From Streptomyces noursei ATCC 11455 (lineage in GTDB: Bacteria > Actinomycetota > Actinomycetes > Streptomycetales > Streptomycetaceae), in the NCBI RefSeq assembly GCF_001704275.1, contig NZ_CP011533.1, forward strand, positions 1,488,001 through 1,552,000: 64,000 nt of DNA. Direction: 5' to 3'. Below, piece after piece: positions 40,737-49,542 of this stretch. The notes below the pieces were generated by a model, which was not told the origin of the DNA, searched no databases, and saw only the letters and a program-made list of their open reading frames with translations. How positions within the stretch are numbered: the stretch's first letter is position 1; each line of letters begins with the position of its first letter. A program made the position numbers and the translations under genes.

Positions 40737-40900
40737 GAAGCGGCGAGCCCGCCCTACTCGCCCATGCGTCCGGACGATGCGCCGGCACCGAACCGCGGAA
40801 GCTCCGCAGCATATCGAAGGCGTGCCCTTCGTCGAGGACGCCTCCCCGCTGCGGAGCGGAGGTCGAGCGGGAGCCGGGCGTACGGCGCCGGCGACCGTGA

Positions 40901-41598
40901 TCAGCGCGAGGATCCTCCCGCGCCGCCCGGCAACCCGGCAGCGCCCTTTGCCGAGTTGCCACGGGGGGCGAGCACCTCGTCGACCAAGCCGTACTCTTTC
41001 GCCTCTTCGGCGGTCAGGATGTGATCCCGCTCGATGTCCTCACGGACCTTCTTGGCGTCCAAGTTGCAGTGCTTGCCCAGGACTTCTTCGATCCAGTTCC
41101 TTGCTCGGTCCAGTTCGTCCGCATGGTTTTCCAGATCGGAGACCTGGCCCTGGCGTACCGGGCTGTCGGGCTGTCGGGCTGGCACAGGAGAACTCGGGAG
41201 TGCGGAAGCACCATTCGCTTGCCCGCGGTACCGGCCGCGAGAATGACCGCCGCGACGGAGTTCGCCTGACCGAGACACACCGTCTGGATTTCCGGCCTCA
41301 CGAATTGCATGGTGTCGTAGATGGCGGTGAGGGCGTTGAACGATCCACCGGGCGAATTGATGTAGATGGAGATGTCGCGATCCGGACCCAGGAACTCCAG
41401 ACAGAGGATCTGCGCCATGGTGTCATTGGCCGCCGTCTCGTCGATCTCGGTACCCAGGAAAACGATCCGCTCTTCGAAGAGCTTGCCGTACGGGTTGTAC
41501 TCCCGGGTCCCGTTCGTCGTCCTCTCCGAGAAGTTCGGGAGAATGTAGCGGCTCGTCAGGATTCCCTGCGCACCGCCGCGCAAAGAGCCTGGTGTCAT
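40901..41598 (-). pseudogene. ClpP-like protease subunit, frameshifted by 8-bp duplication
   Basis: A second ClpP serine protease gene downstream of an intact clpP. From ATG 41598 the reading is [38 protein letters not shown], then [20 protein letters not shown] with the catalytic-type Ser, up to [10 protein letters not shown]. There the minus strand contains CCCGACAG twice in tandem (about 41164-41179), shifting the frame by 8 bp. Removing one copy restores [17 protein letters not shown] through [29 protein letters not shown] to the stop at 40901, giving a normal 229-residue ClpP. The residue expected to be the catalytic His (LLHQP in relatives) is Cys, so even the restored protein may be inactive. 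Confidence 0.85.
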
Positions 41599-41718
41599 GA
41601 CGGTCTCGTTTCCTCTTCTCGGGAGCTGCCGACGCCCCACCGATGACGGGGTACTCGCTGGACCGTTGCCGGACACCCGGTGCATGCCGATCGGCGCACC
41701 AGTTGTCCGGCAACGTGC

Positions 41719-42351
41719 TCAGGCGGTGCCGCCGCCGGGAGCGTCCCCGGTGGAGGTCATGACCTTGTCGATGAGTCCGTACCGCCTGGCCCCTTCCGCG
41801 GTGAACCACCGGTCGCGGTCCGAGTCCTTGGTGATCGTCTCGACACTGTTGCCGGAGTTCGCCGCGATGAGCTCGGCCATCTCCCGCTTGGTCTTGAGCA
41901 GTTGGTCCGCGTAGATCCGCATGTCGGAGGCGGTGCCGGCGAGCCCCGCGGAGGGCTGGTGCATGAGGATCTTCGTGTGCGGCAGCGCGAAACGCTTCCC
42001 CTTGGCGCCCGCGGTGCGCAGGAACTGCCCCATGGAAGCGCAGAAGCCCATGGCGATGGTGACCACATCGTTCTTGATGTAGTTCATCGTGTCGTAGACG
42101 GCCATACCCGCCGTGATCGAACCACCGGGGGAATTGATGTAAAGGTAGATGCCCTGCTCGGATTCCGCCGCAAGCATCAACGACTGCGCGGTGATCTTGT
42201 TTGCGATCTCGTCGTCGACTTCCTGCCCGAGGAAAATGATCCGGTCGTTCAGAAGCCTGCTGAAGACCTGGTCACCGAGACCGCCGGCGGGGGATTGCGA
42301 TGCCAGTCGAGGGCTCGTCGAGTCAACTTCCAATGCCTGACGGATAGCCAC
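41719..42351 (-). CDS. ATP-dependent Clp protease proteolytic subunit
   Basis: A 210-residue intact ClpP paralogue. Core motifs are [65 protein letters not shown] (catalytic Ser in CASMG), ALPHTKILMHQPSAGLAGTASDM (catalytic His in MHQP) and the Asp-containing DRDRWFTAEGARRYGLIDKV. GTG 42351 follows GAGGA by about 5 bases; the longer frame to 42399 lacks an RBS. Streptomyces carry several clpP operons; a clpP3-clpP4-type pair is the closest arrangement. Here the partner downstream (40901-41598) is frameshifted, so this subunit would lack its co-encoded mate. Confidence 0.92.
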   Translation of the reverse strand: MAIRQALEVDSTSPRLASQSPAGGLGDQVFSRLLNDRIIFLGQEVDDEIANKITAQSLMLAAESEQGIYLYINSPGGSITAGMAVYDTMNYIKNDVVTIAMGFCASMGQFLRTAGAKGKRFALPHTKILMHQPSAGLAGTASDMRIYADQLLKTKREMAELIAANSGNSVETITKDSDRDRWFTAEGARRYGLIDKVMTSTGDAPGGGTA

Positions 42352-42551
42352 GGGATCCTCTTGTGAATTCAGCAGCGGACCACTCGGCGGACCACCCAAC
42401 AGGCCACACCATGTCCGCCCAATGTCCGCCCACGCCTGCCTGGCACACCGTAACGCTATCGTCCAACTATGCTAGTTCAGCGCCTAGTTGTTCACTGACA
42501 GCGCATTCGCGTTTGCTTCCGCGGGCCATCACATCCGGCCGTTCCGACGAG

Positions 42552-43920
42552 TCACGTTGATTGATCGGAAGCGCAATGGATTCTCGCCCGGGATGGTGCG
42601 GACGGCGCGACCGCCGGCATTGGCCGCGGACGATATGCGGCCAATGCCGCAACCACTGCTGCGGGACGATCACGGGCGGGCCTCTCAGGCCCCGGCGGCC
42701 GCCCCCGCACGCGGCCCGATCGCGGCCGGAAGTGCGCGGATGCCGTGAGCGCCGGCGAGGGGAACGGCTCCACCTCCTTTGCCGGGGCGGCCAGTTCGGC
42801 ATCGAAGCGGTCGAAGAAGGCCGGCAGCGCGATGTGCGCTTCCAAACGGGCCAGCGGGGCGCCCACGCAGAAGTGCGGTCCATGGCCGAAGGACAGATGG
42901 CGGATGTCGCGGGCGGCGTCGAACGACGCGGCCAGCGGGCCGTGGTGCGCCGGATCCCGTCCGAGCGCCGCGTAGGACATCATCACCGGCTCGCCCGCGC
43001 GGATCAGTGTGCCCCCGATCTCGATGTCCTGCGTCGGGTAGCGGAACGGACTTTGGCCGACCGGGGAGTCCCACGCCAGCACCGACTCGGTCACCGCCTC
43101 CCAGGAGACCTCACCGGCCCGCACCAGCTCCAGCTGGTCGGGGTGGGTGAGCAGGGCGAGCCGGGAGTTGGTGAAGAAGTTGATGGTCGTCTGGTGTCCG
43201 GCGGCCAGCACCAGGATGAGGGGGTCGACGAGTTCGTCGAGGGGTGATGGTGCCGTTGGCCCGGTGCTCGACCAGCAGGGAGGTGAGGTCGTCGCCGGGC
43301 TCGGCGACCTTGCTCTCGGCCGGTTCGGCCATGAAGCGGTACAGGCCCTCCTCGGTGGCGGCGACCTCCTCCGGCCGGGAGGTGGTGTCGAAGACCGCGT
43401 TGCACAGGGCGTGCAGCGGCGCCTGTACGCGCGGCCGTGGCCGATGTCGGCGAGACCGAAGCGCCGGCCCCGCCCCCAGTAGTACGCGGCGTAGCCCTTG
43501 GTCATCCGTGGATGACCGAAGGACACCGTCGCCAGCCAGCACCTGTAGTTGCCGGGCCGCGGGTCGTCGGCGACCGCCGTACTTCCTTCCAGATCCCCTC
43601 ACTTATGGCCGCCGGAGCACCGAAGACGAGCGGAACCCGTTCGACCACAAGACCGAAAATCCTCCCTTGAAGAAAAGGGTGGGTAGACGGACCATTTTCT
43701 CGACCCGGGCAGAACGGCAATGATCGGTAGTGGAAATTCCGTTTCCATTTGATCATGTGGAGCCGAGACGAGCGAGAGAGCGGGTTTGATCGCGGGATTT
43801 CCGGCGAAGGCCAGGTGACCAGCGCGCGGGCGTCCGCCCACGCGGTCCTGTCGGCCGGCGGGCCGGGCACCGGCCGCGCGGTCCAGGGCGTCGCCGTAAG
43901 GCATCTGGTCCAGGCCAACT
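42552..43920 (-). pseudogene. Cytochrome P450, heavily frameshifted remnant
   Basis: P450 pieces occur in order on the minus strand but in several frames. A faint N-terminal remnant (MPYGDALDRA, then DRTAWADARALVT) lies near 43920-43780. LHALCNAVFDTTSRPEEVAATEEGLYRFMAE runs from about 43430. After a one-base shift near 43242 come DELVDPLILVLAAGHQTT (I-helix), SPFRYPTQDIEIGGTLIRAGEPVMMSYAALGRDP and the haem loop LSFGHGPHFCVGAPLARLEAHI near 42880. The K-helix reads TESVLAWDSPVG where an ExxR motif is expected, so the Glu-Arg pair is lost. The section 43430-43600 is coding-like but not P450. An actinobacterial CYP107-type origin is plausible. Function is surely lost. Confidence 0.8.
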
Positions 43921-44074
43921 CCGACCGGCAGTCGGGTATATGGCCGATGACCGCCAACCGACCGCCGGTTCGGGCGAGTTGCGCCGCGGCGGCATCAGCC
44001 GCCCCCTGCGGCGGTCCGCCCGTCGCCGGTGGCCGTGCTGCTGGAACTCCCGAGCGCGCGCGGGGAATCCGATG

Positions 44075-45172
44075 TCAGGTGGCCCGGTGGTACTGCACCG
44101 GCGCCGCCACCTCGCCGCCGAGTTCACGCGCGGCATGCCGTGCGAAGTACGGATTGCGAAGCAGTTCGCGGCCGATCAGCACGGCGTCCGCCTGGCGGTT
44201 CTCGATGATCTTCTCGGCCTGCCGGGCTTCGGTTATCTCCCCGACAGCACCGACGGGAAGTCCGACTTCGGCCCTGACCCGCTCCGCGAACGGCACCTGA
44301 TAGCCGGGCCCCGTGGCGATACGGGCCTTGGGTGCGTTACCGCCGGTGGACACGTCCAGCAGGTCGACGCCATGCGCCTTCAGATCGGCGGCGAACCGCA
44401 CGGTGTCGTCGGCCGTCCACCCCTCGCGCTCGTCGTCGGGGTTCTCCGTCAGCCAGTCGGTCGCGGAAATGCGGAAGAAGACGGGAAGTTCCTCGGGCCA
44501 GACGGCTCGCACCGCATCCACGACCTCCAGCGCGAAACGCGTCCGGTTCGCAAAGGATCCGCCGTACGCATCGGTGCGGTGGTTGGTGTGCGGGGAAAGG
44601 AACTCGCCGATGAGGTAGCCATGGGCGCCGTGGATCTCCACCACCTCGAAGCCGGCGTCCCGAGCCCGTCGGGCTGCGGCGGCGAAGTCCTGAACCACCT
44701 GCGCGATCCCCTCGACCGTCAGCTCGTCCGGGACCGGGTGGCCCTCGTCGAAGGGCAGCGGGCTCGGCGCGACCGGCCGCCAGCCGTGTGCGCCATGGTC
44801 GACCGGGGCGCCACCGCGCCACGGCGCGTCCGTCGACGCCTTGCGACCGGCGTGAGCGATCTGCACGCCCGGCACCGTGCCCTGCTCCTTGAGGAAGGAG
44901 GTGATCCGCCGGAACGCCGCCGACTGCCTGTCGTTCCAGATGCCCAGGTCTCCGGGGCTGATCCGCCCTTCCGGGGAGACAGCGGTGGCCTCGACCATGA
45001 TCAGTCCGGTACCGCCGGCGGCTCGCGCGCCGTAGTGCGCGAAGTGCCAATCGCCCGGCACGCCGATGTCCGGCCCCGATGCGTCAGCGCTGTACTGGCA
45101 CATCGGGGACATCCAGACCCGGTTGGGGACGGTCAACGACCGAAGCCGAAAGGGCTCATAGAGGGTGCTCAC
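44075..45172 (-). CDS. Old Yellow Enzyme-family NADH:flavin oxidoreductase
   Basis: A 365-residue FMN-dependent ene-reductase of the YqjM-like (thermophilic) OYE class. Motifs in order: LTVPNRVWMSPMCQYSA (the Cys that tunes FMN in YqjM-type enzymes), GVQIAHAGRKA (HAGRK, characteristic of this class), FEVVEIHGAHGYLIGEFLSPHTNHRTD (substrate-binding His pair and Tyr), GEITEARQAEKIIENRQADAVLIGRELLRNPYF. It reduces activated alkenes and quinones, usually as electrophile defence. Three tandem ArsR-type operator copies at 45216-45265 lie just upstream, matching those of the ArsR gene at 40235-40597. Expression is therefore probably induced when that repressor is released. Confidence 0.93.
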   Translation of the reverse strand: MSTLYEPFRLRSLTVPNRVWMSPMCQYSADASGPDIGVPGDWHFAHYGARAAGGTGLIMVEATAVSPEGRISPGDLGIWNDRQSAAFRRITSFLKEQGTVPGVQIAHAGRKASTDAPWRGGAPVDHGAHGWRPVAPSPLPFDEGHPVPDELTVEGIAQVVQDFAAAARRARDAGFEVVEIHGAHGYLIGEFLSPHTNHRTDAYGGSFANRTRFALEVVDAVRAVWPEELPVFFRISATDWLTENPDDEREGWTADDTVRFAADLKAHGVDLLDVSTGGNAPKARIATGPGYQVPFAERVRAEVGLPVGAVGEITEARQAEKIIENRQADAVLIGRELLRNPYFARHAARELGGEVAAPVQYHRAT

Positions 45173-45550
45173 AAAAGACTCCGTTCACACGGGCAGCCAC
45201 CTCGGCCGCGCTTGATACGACAAACACCGTACTACGAAGACCTTCGAATTACGACACCCTTCGTACAAGCTCACCGGCCCTGTCGGTCAGCGAACGCGGC
45301 GCCATCGCGACCGCGACCGCCCTCAGGTGACGTGACGAGACGTCAGGAGGCGGGAGAAGGAGAGCCGACGCAAGGTCGGCACGCGGCCCTGGAGTGGGCC
45401 ACCACCCCGGACGCGAAGATCGCGGGGGCCTCCCGCGGCAGTGCCACCGGGCCGTCCGACCTGCGCGGACACCGACCGGCACGCCGTTGTCAGTGGCCGG
45501 GTGCACACTGGCGACTATCTGAGACAACGGCGTCCCGGAGGTGTTCCGGC
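45173..45550. other. divergent promoter region, OYE and BNR-protein genes
   Basis: Contains the operator array at 45216-45265 for the leftward OYE gene. The remaining 285 bp up to the BNR-protein start (45551) show no further gene, hairpin or palindrome that I can support. Confidence 0.6.
45216..45265. promoter_or_regulatory. triple ArsR operator array with 17-bp period
   Basis: TACGACAAACACCGTA (45216-45231), TACGAAGACCTTCGAA (45233-45248) and TACGACACCCTTCGTA (45250-45265). The third fits TACGA-N6-TCGTA exactly; the first and second each deviate at one base. Copies begin every 17 bp. The array lies 44-93 bp upstream of the OYE start codon. Confidence 0.75.
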
Positions 45551-46636
45551 ATGACAGACGTACTCCTCGCGGTGGGCACCCGCAAAGGGTTGTTCATCGG
45601 CCGCCGGCAGCGCGGCACCTGGCGGCTGAGCGGTCCGCACTTCGCCGCGCAGGCGGTGTACTCCCTCGCGATCGACACCCGTGGCGGGCGGCCCCGGCTC
45701 CTGGCGGGCGCCGACAGCGCGCACTGGGGCCCGTCGGTCTTCCACTCCGACGACCTGGGCGAGACCTGGCGCGAGCCGGCCCGCCCGGCCGTCAAGTACC
45801 CGGCGCACACCGGGACTTCACTGGAACGGGTGTGGCAGCTGCACCCCGCGGGCCCGGCCGCGCCCGAGGTGGTCTACGCCGGCACCGAGCCCGGCGGCCT
45901 GTTCCGGTCCGAGGACCGCGGCGAGACCTTCGAGCTGGTCCGGGCACTGTGGGAGCACCCCAGCCGGGAGAAGTGGGTGCCGGGTGGCGGCGGGCTCGCC
46001 GTCCACACGGTGGTCACCGACCCGCGGGACGCCGACGCGGTGACCGTCGCGGTCTCCGCCGCCGGGGTGTTCCGCACCCGCGACGGCGGCGCCAGCTGGG
46101 CGCCGTCCAACAAGGGCGTCAAGGCGGTCTTCCTGCCCGACCAGCACCCCGAATTCGGCCAGTGCGTCCACAAGATCGCGCCGGACCCGGTCGACCACGA
46201 CCGGCTCTACCTCCAGAACCACTGGGGCGTCTATCGGTCCGACGACGCCGGGGCGAGCTGGACGGACATCGGCGGCGGCCTGCCCTCGGACTTCGGCTTC
46301 GCGGTGGCCGCGCACCCCCGAAGAGGCGATGTCGCCTACCTCTTCCCGATCACCGCCGACATCGACAGGGTGCCGGCCGAGCACCGCTGCCGGGTCTTCC
46401 GCACCGCCGACGCGGGCGCCAGCTGGGAGCCGCTGAGCGCCGGCCTCCCCGCGGAGGAGCACTACGGCACGGTCCTGCGGGACGCCCTGTCGGTGGACGA
46501 CGCCGACCCCGCCGGGGTGTATTTCGGCAACCGCAACGGCGAGCTCTACGCCAGTGCCGACGACGGCGACAGCTGGCGGCAGCTCGCCTCCCACCTGCCC
46601 GACGTGCTCTGCGTACGGGCGGCGGCGACGGCCTGA
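45551..46636 (+). CDS. BNR-repeat/exo-alpha-sialidase-like beta-propeller protein
   Basis: A 361-residue cytoplasmic beta-propeller. At least four BNR/Asp-box repeats (S-x-D-x-G-x-x-W) are visible: HSDDLGETWREP, RSEDRGETFELV, RTRDGGASWAPS, RSDDAGASWTDI, RTADAGASWEPL and ASADDGDSWRQL. There is no signal peptide. The start MTDVLLAVGTRKGLFIGRR is typical of the actinobacterial glycosyl-hydrolase/photosystem-stability-factor-like family. The catalytic residues of true sialidases (Arg triad, FRIP) are not seen, so enzymatic activity is doubtful; binding or scaffold function is as likely. ATG 45551 follows GGAGGT. Confidence 0.85.
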   Translation: MTDVLLAVGTRKGLFIGRRQRGTWRLSGPHFAAQAVYSLAIDTRGGRPRLLAGADSAHWGPSVFHSDDLGETWREPARPAVKYPAHTGTSLERVWQLHPAGPAAPEVVYAGTEPGGLFRSEDRGETFELVRALWEHPSREKWVPGGGGLAVHTVVTDPRDADAVTVAVSAAGVFRTRDGGASWAPSNKGVKAVFLPDQHPEFGQCVHKIAPDPVDHDRLYLQNHWGVYRSDDAGASWTDIGGGLPSDFGFAVAAHPRRGDVAYLFPITADIDRVPAEHRCRVFRTADAGASWEPLSAGLPAEEHYGTVLRDALSVDDADPAGVYFGNRNGELYASADDGDSWRQLASHLPDVLCVRAAATA

Positions 46637-46690
46637 GCCGCGGTGGCTCGGAGTTGAAGGAGGACGGGCATCGGCCAGTAGGGTGATCCC

Positions 46691-47368
46691 GTGGCTGCAC
46701 GACCTCTCCAAGACATCGTCGAACCAGGCTGGGCCAAGGCACTTGAGCCGGTCGCCGGGCAGATCGCCGCGATGGGCGACTTCCTGCGGGCGGAGATCGC
46801 CGCGGGCCGGACCTACCTCCCGGCCGGCAACAATGTGCTGCGCGCCTTCCAACAACCCTTCGACGGGGTGCGGGTGCTCATCGTCGGACAGGACCCCTAC
46901 CCCACGCCCGGTCACGCGGTCGGGCTGAGCTTCTCCGTGGCGCCGGACGTCCGGCCGCTGCCCGGAAGTCTGGAGAACATCTTCCGCGAGATGCACTCCG
47001 ACCTCGGGCTCCCCCGGCCGTCCAACGGCGACCTGACCCCGTGGACCCAGCAGGGCGTACTGCTGCTGAACAGAGCGCTGACGACGGCGCCGCGCAAGCC
47101 GGCCGCACACCGCGGCAAGGGCTGGGAGCAGGTCACCGAGCAGGCCATCCGGGCCCTGGTGACGCGCGGCGGGCCGCTGGTGGCGGTGCTGTGGGGGCGC
47201 GACGCGCGCAATCTGCGACCGCTGCTGGGCGAGGTGCCGTCGGTCGAGTCCGCGCACCCCTCCCCGATGTCCGCCGACCGGGGTTTCTTCGGCTCGCGGC
47301 CGTTCAGCCGGGTCAACGACCTCCTCGTCCGGCAGGGCGCCCAGCCGGTGGACTGGCGGCTGCCCTGA
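46691..47368 (+). CDS. ung: Uracil-DNA glycosylase, family 1
   Basis: A 225-residue Ung that excises uracil from DNA in base-excision repair. Motif [23 protein letters not shown] holds the catalytic Asp (GQDPYP). [30 protein letters not shown] is the uracil-recognition region with the conserved LLN Asn. Motif [28 protein letters not shown] contains the catalytic His. The length fits family 1 exactly. GTG 46691 is chosen, with a GGACGGGC-type region upstream. It stands 54 bp after the BNR-protein gene and may be cotranscribed. Confidence 0.96.
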   Translation: MAARPLQDIVEPGWAKALEPVAGQIAAMGDFLRAEIAAGRTYLPAGNNVLRAFQQPFDGVRVLIVGQDPYPTPGHAVGLSFSVAPDVRPLPGSLENIFREMHSDLGLPRPSNGDLTPWTQQGVLLLNRALTTAPRKPAAHRGKGWEQVTEQAIRALVTRGGPLVAVLWGRDARNLRPLLGEVPSVESAHPSPMSADRGFFGSRPFSRVNDLLVRQGAQPVDWRLP

Positions 47369-47408
47369 CCCGGGCCCCGGCCGGAAGCCGGGCGATAGTG
47401 TTCCCCGT

Positions 47409-48434
47409 ATGACCAATGCGAACATCCCTGCGGGCTGGTACGCCGACCCGCAGGGCACCCCCCATCAGCTCCGCTGGTGGGACGGCGCCCAGTGGACCGG
47501 GCACACCCACCCGGGCCAGCAGGCACCGGCCCCGGAACAGACGGCGCGGCCGGGCCGACCGCAGGCGGCACAGCAGGTGCCCCAGCAGGCGCCCCAGCCG
47601 CAGATGGCGCAGCAGTACCCGCCGCAGCAGCAGGCCCCGGTCCAGGCCCCGTACGGCCAGCAGCCGGGCGCCGCCCCGTACGGCCAGCAGGCCGGCTACC
47701 CGCAGCAGGCGCCGGGGCACCCCGGGCAGCCGGGCTCCTACCCGGCCGACGCGCACCACCAGGCGATGCAGCAGGCCGGCATACAGCAGCAGGTGCAGCA
47801 GCAGGCCGGTGTGGCCCCGACCGGGCCGGGCGGCGGCACGCTCTTCACCGAACCGGTGCTGGTGGTCAACCAGAAGGCCAAGCTCATCGAGGTGAGCAAC
47901 GAGTACGCGGTCTACGACCAGAACGGCAACACCCTCGGTTCGGTCGTCGAGATCGGTCAGAGCACCGCGCGCAAGGTGTTCCGGGTGGTCTCCAGCCTTG
48001 ATCAGTACATGACCCACAAGCTGGAGATCCGGGACGCCCACGGGCAGCCGCAGCTGGTGCTGACCCGGCCCGCCAAGCTCATCAAGTCCAAGGTGCTGGT
48101 GACGCGCCCGGACGGTCAGCCGGTCGGCGAGATCGTCCAGCAGAACGCCATCGGGAAGATCAACTTCGCGATGATGGTCAACGGCCAGCAGATCGGCGCC
48201 ATCAAGGCGGAGAACTGGCGCGCCTGGAACTTCGCGATCGTCGACCACACCGACGCCGAGATCGCCCGGATCACCAAGACCTGGGAGGGCCTGGCCAAGA
48301 CGATGTTCACCACCGCGGACAACTACGTCCTGCAGATCCACCGGCAGCTGCCCGACCCGCTGCTGAGCCTGGTCGTGGCCACCGCGCTGACCGTCGACAC
48401 CGCCCTCAAGCAGGACTCCCGCGGCCTTGGCTGA
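47409..48434 (+). CDS. DUF2510/phospholipid scramblase-related protein
   Basis: A 341-residue protein with two domains. The first 25 residues form a DUF2510 motif (IPAGWYADPQGTPHQLRWWDGAQWTGHT), common in actinobacterial membrane-associated proteins. Residues 30-140 are a Gln/Pro-rich low-complexity linker (QQAPVQAPYGQQPG and variants). From about residue 145 a scramblase/LURP1-type beta-barrel follows: LVVNQKAKLIEVSNEYAVYDQNGNTLGSVVEIGQ, HKLEIRDAHGQPQLVLTRPAKLIKSKVLV, WNFAIVDHTDAEIARITKTWEG and YVLQIHRQLPDPLLSLVVATALTVDTALKQ. Bacterial members' role is unknown; lipid binding is a guess. The stop overlaps the TTG start of the kinase gene. Confidence 0.88.
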   Translation: MTNANIPAGWYADPQGTPHQLRWWDGAQWTGHTHPGQQAPAPEQTARPGRPQAAQQVPQQAPQPQMAQQYPPQQQAPVQAPYGQQPGAAPYGQQAGYPQQAPGHPGQPGSYPADAHHQAMQQAGIQQQVQQQAGVAPTGPGGGTLFTEPVLVVNQKAKLIEVSNEYAVYDQNGNTLGSVVEIGQSTARKVFRVVSSLDQYMTHKLEIRDAHGQPQLVLTRPAKLIKSKVLVTRPDGQPVGEIVQQNAIGKINFAMMVNGQQIGAIKAENWRAWNFAIVDHTDAEIARITKTWEGLAKTMFTTADNYVLQIHRQLPDPLLSLVVATALTVDTALKQDSRGLG

Positions 48435-49470
48435 GCCCACCGGCACACAGGCCGGGGACCACGTCCTGGGGGTGGACTCGGGCGGGTCGGGGCTGCGGAT
48501 CGCGGTGGCCCGGATCGACGGGGACCGCGAACGACTCCGACCGGCGGCCACGTTCGTCTCGCGCGAGCCGGTCCGCATCGGCCCGGACGGTATCGACGCG
48601 GATCAGATGCTTCGTCAACTCCTGCCCGCTGGCGTGGAGTTGGCAGACAAGGTGGGCGCTGACCGGTTCGTCGCGGTGTGCGTCGGCGCCGCCGGCATGG
48701 GCACCCTCGGCGACGCGCTGCGCGCCCGACTGCCCGGGGCACTGGCCACCGCCTTCGGGGTCCGGCGGCTTGCACTCGCCGCGGACGCGGTGACCGCCTA
48801 CGCCGGGGCGCTCGGCCAGCGGCCCGGTGCCGTGGTGGCCGCGGGCACCGGCCTGGTCGCCCTGGGCACGGACCTGACGCCGACGGGCGGTTGGCGCCGG
48901 GCGGACGGCTGGGGGCACCTGCTGGGCGACTGCGGCAGCGGCGCCTGGATCGGGCGGGCCGGGCTGGAGGCCGCGCTGCGCACCCACGACGGACGACCCG
49001 GTGGATCGCAGGAGCTGCTGACCCGGGCGGAGAAGACGTTCGGCCCCGTCACCGGACTGCCCGCGGCGCTGTACCCGCGGCCGGACCGGCCCGCCGTGCT
49101 GGCCTCCTTCGCCCCCGAGGTGGCGCACTGTGCCGCCGCCGGGGACGCGGTCGCCGCCGGGATCCTGGACGATGCCGCGCGCCATGTCGCCGACTCCGCC
49201 GCCGCGGTCTGCCCGCCGGGCCCCGACGTCGCGGTCGCGCTCACCGGCGGCCTGCTCGCCCTGGGCGACCCGCTGCTGTCGCCGCTGCGCGCGGCGCTCG
49301 CCGAGCGGCTGCCCGGCGCCCGTCCCGTCGAGGCCGCAGGGAGCCCGCTCGACGGTTCGCTGGCGATCGCCGCGGCGCTGGCCACGGACCGTCTGGCACT
49401 CCCCGTCGACGGCAAGTTGTTGCAGATCACAGGGCATGTGACGCCCTCGCCGGCACGACGCGCGGGATAA
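48427..49470 (+). CDS. BadF/BadG-type ATPase, N-acetylglucosamine kinase-like
   Basis: A 347-residue sugar kinase of the actin/ASKHA fold. The phosphate-1 motif GVDSGGSGLRIAVARIDG begins near residue 15. The VCVGAAGMGTLGDALRARL, VVAAGTGLVALGTD (phosphate-2) and GWGHLLGDCGSGAWIGRAGLEAAL motifs are typical of GlcNAc kinases. VAVALTGGLLALGDPLLSPLR is the adenosine motif. It probably phosphorylates GlcNAc or a related amino sugar from cell-wall or chitin turnover. TTG 48427 overlaps the scramblase-like gene's stop by 8 bp, implying coupling, although no functional link is obvious. Confidence 0.88.
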   Translation: MAEPTGTQAGDHVLGVDSGGSGLRIAVARIDGDRERLRPAATFVSREPVRIGPDGIDADQMLRQLLPAGVELADKVGADRFVAVCVGAAGMGTLGDALRARLPGALATAFGVRRLALAADAVTAYAGALGQRPGAVVAAGTGLVALGTDLTPTGGWRRADGWGHLLGDCGSGAWIGRAGLEAALRTHDGRPGGSQELLTRAEKTFGPVTGLPAALYPRPDRPAVLASFAPEVAHCAAAGDAVAAGILDDAARHVADSAAAVCPPGPDVAVALTGGLLALGDPLLSPLRAALAERLPGARPVEAAGSPLDGSLAIAAALATDRLALPVDGKLLQITGHVTPSPARRAG

Positions 49471-49542
49471 AACGGGACGGATACCTCGCGGCGGAACCCT
49501 CCCCCGGCGGGCGGGCGCGGCGAGGCGTTAGCATGCGGCGCC

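Noticed and set aside
41600..41718. Extension of the frameshifted clpP to an earlier ATG at 41685
   Set aside because: The additional residues are unlike ClpP propeptides. The ATG at 41598 gives a family-like N-terminus and an exact full-length frame once the duplication is removed.
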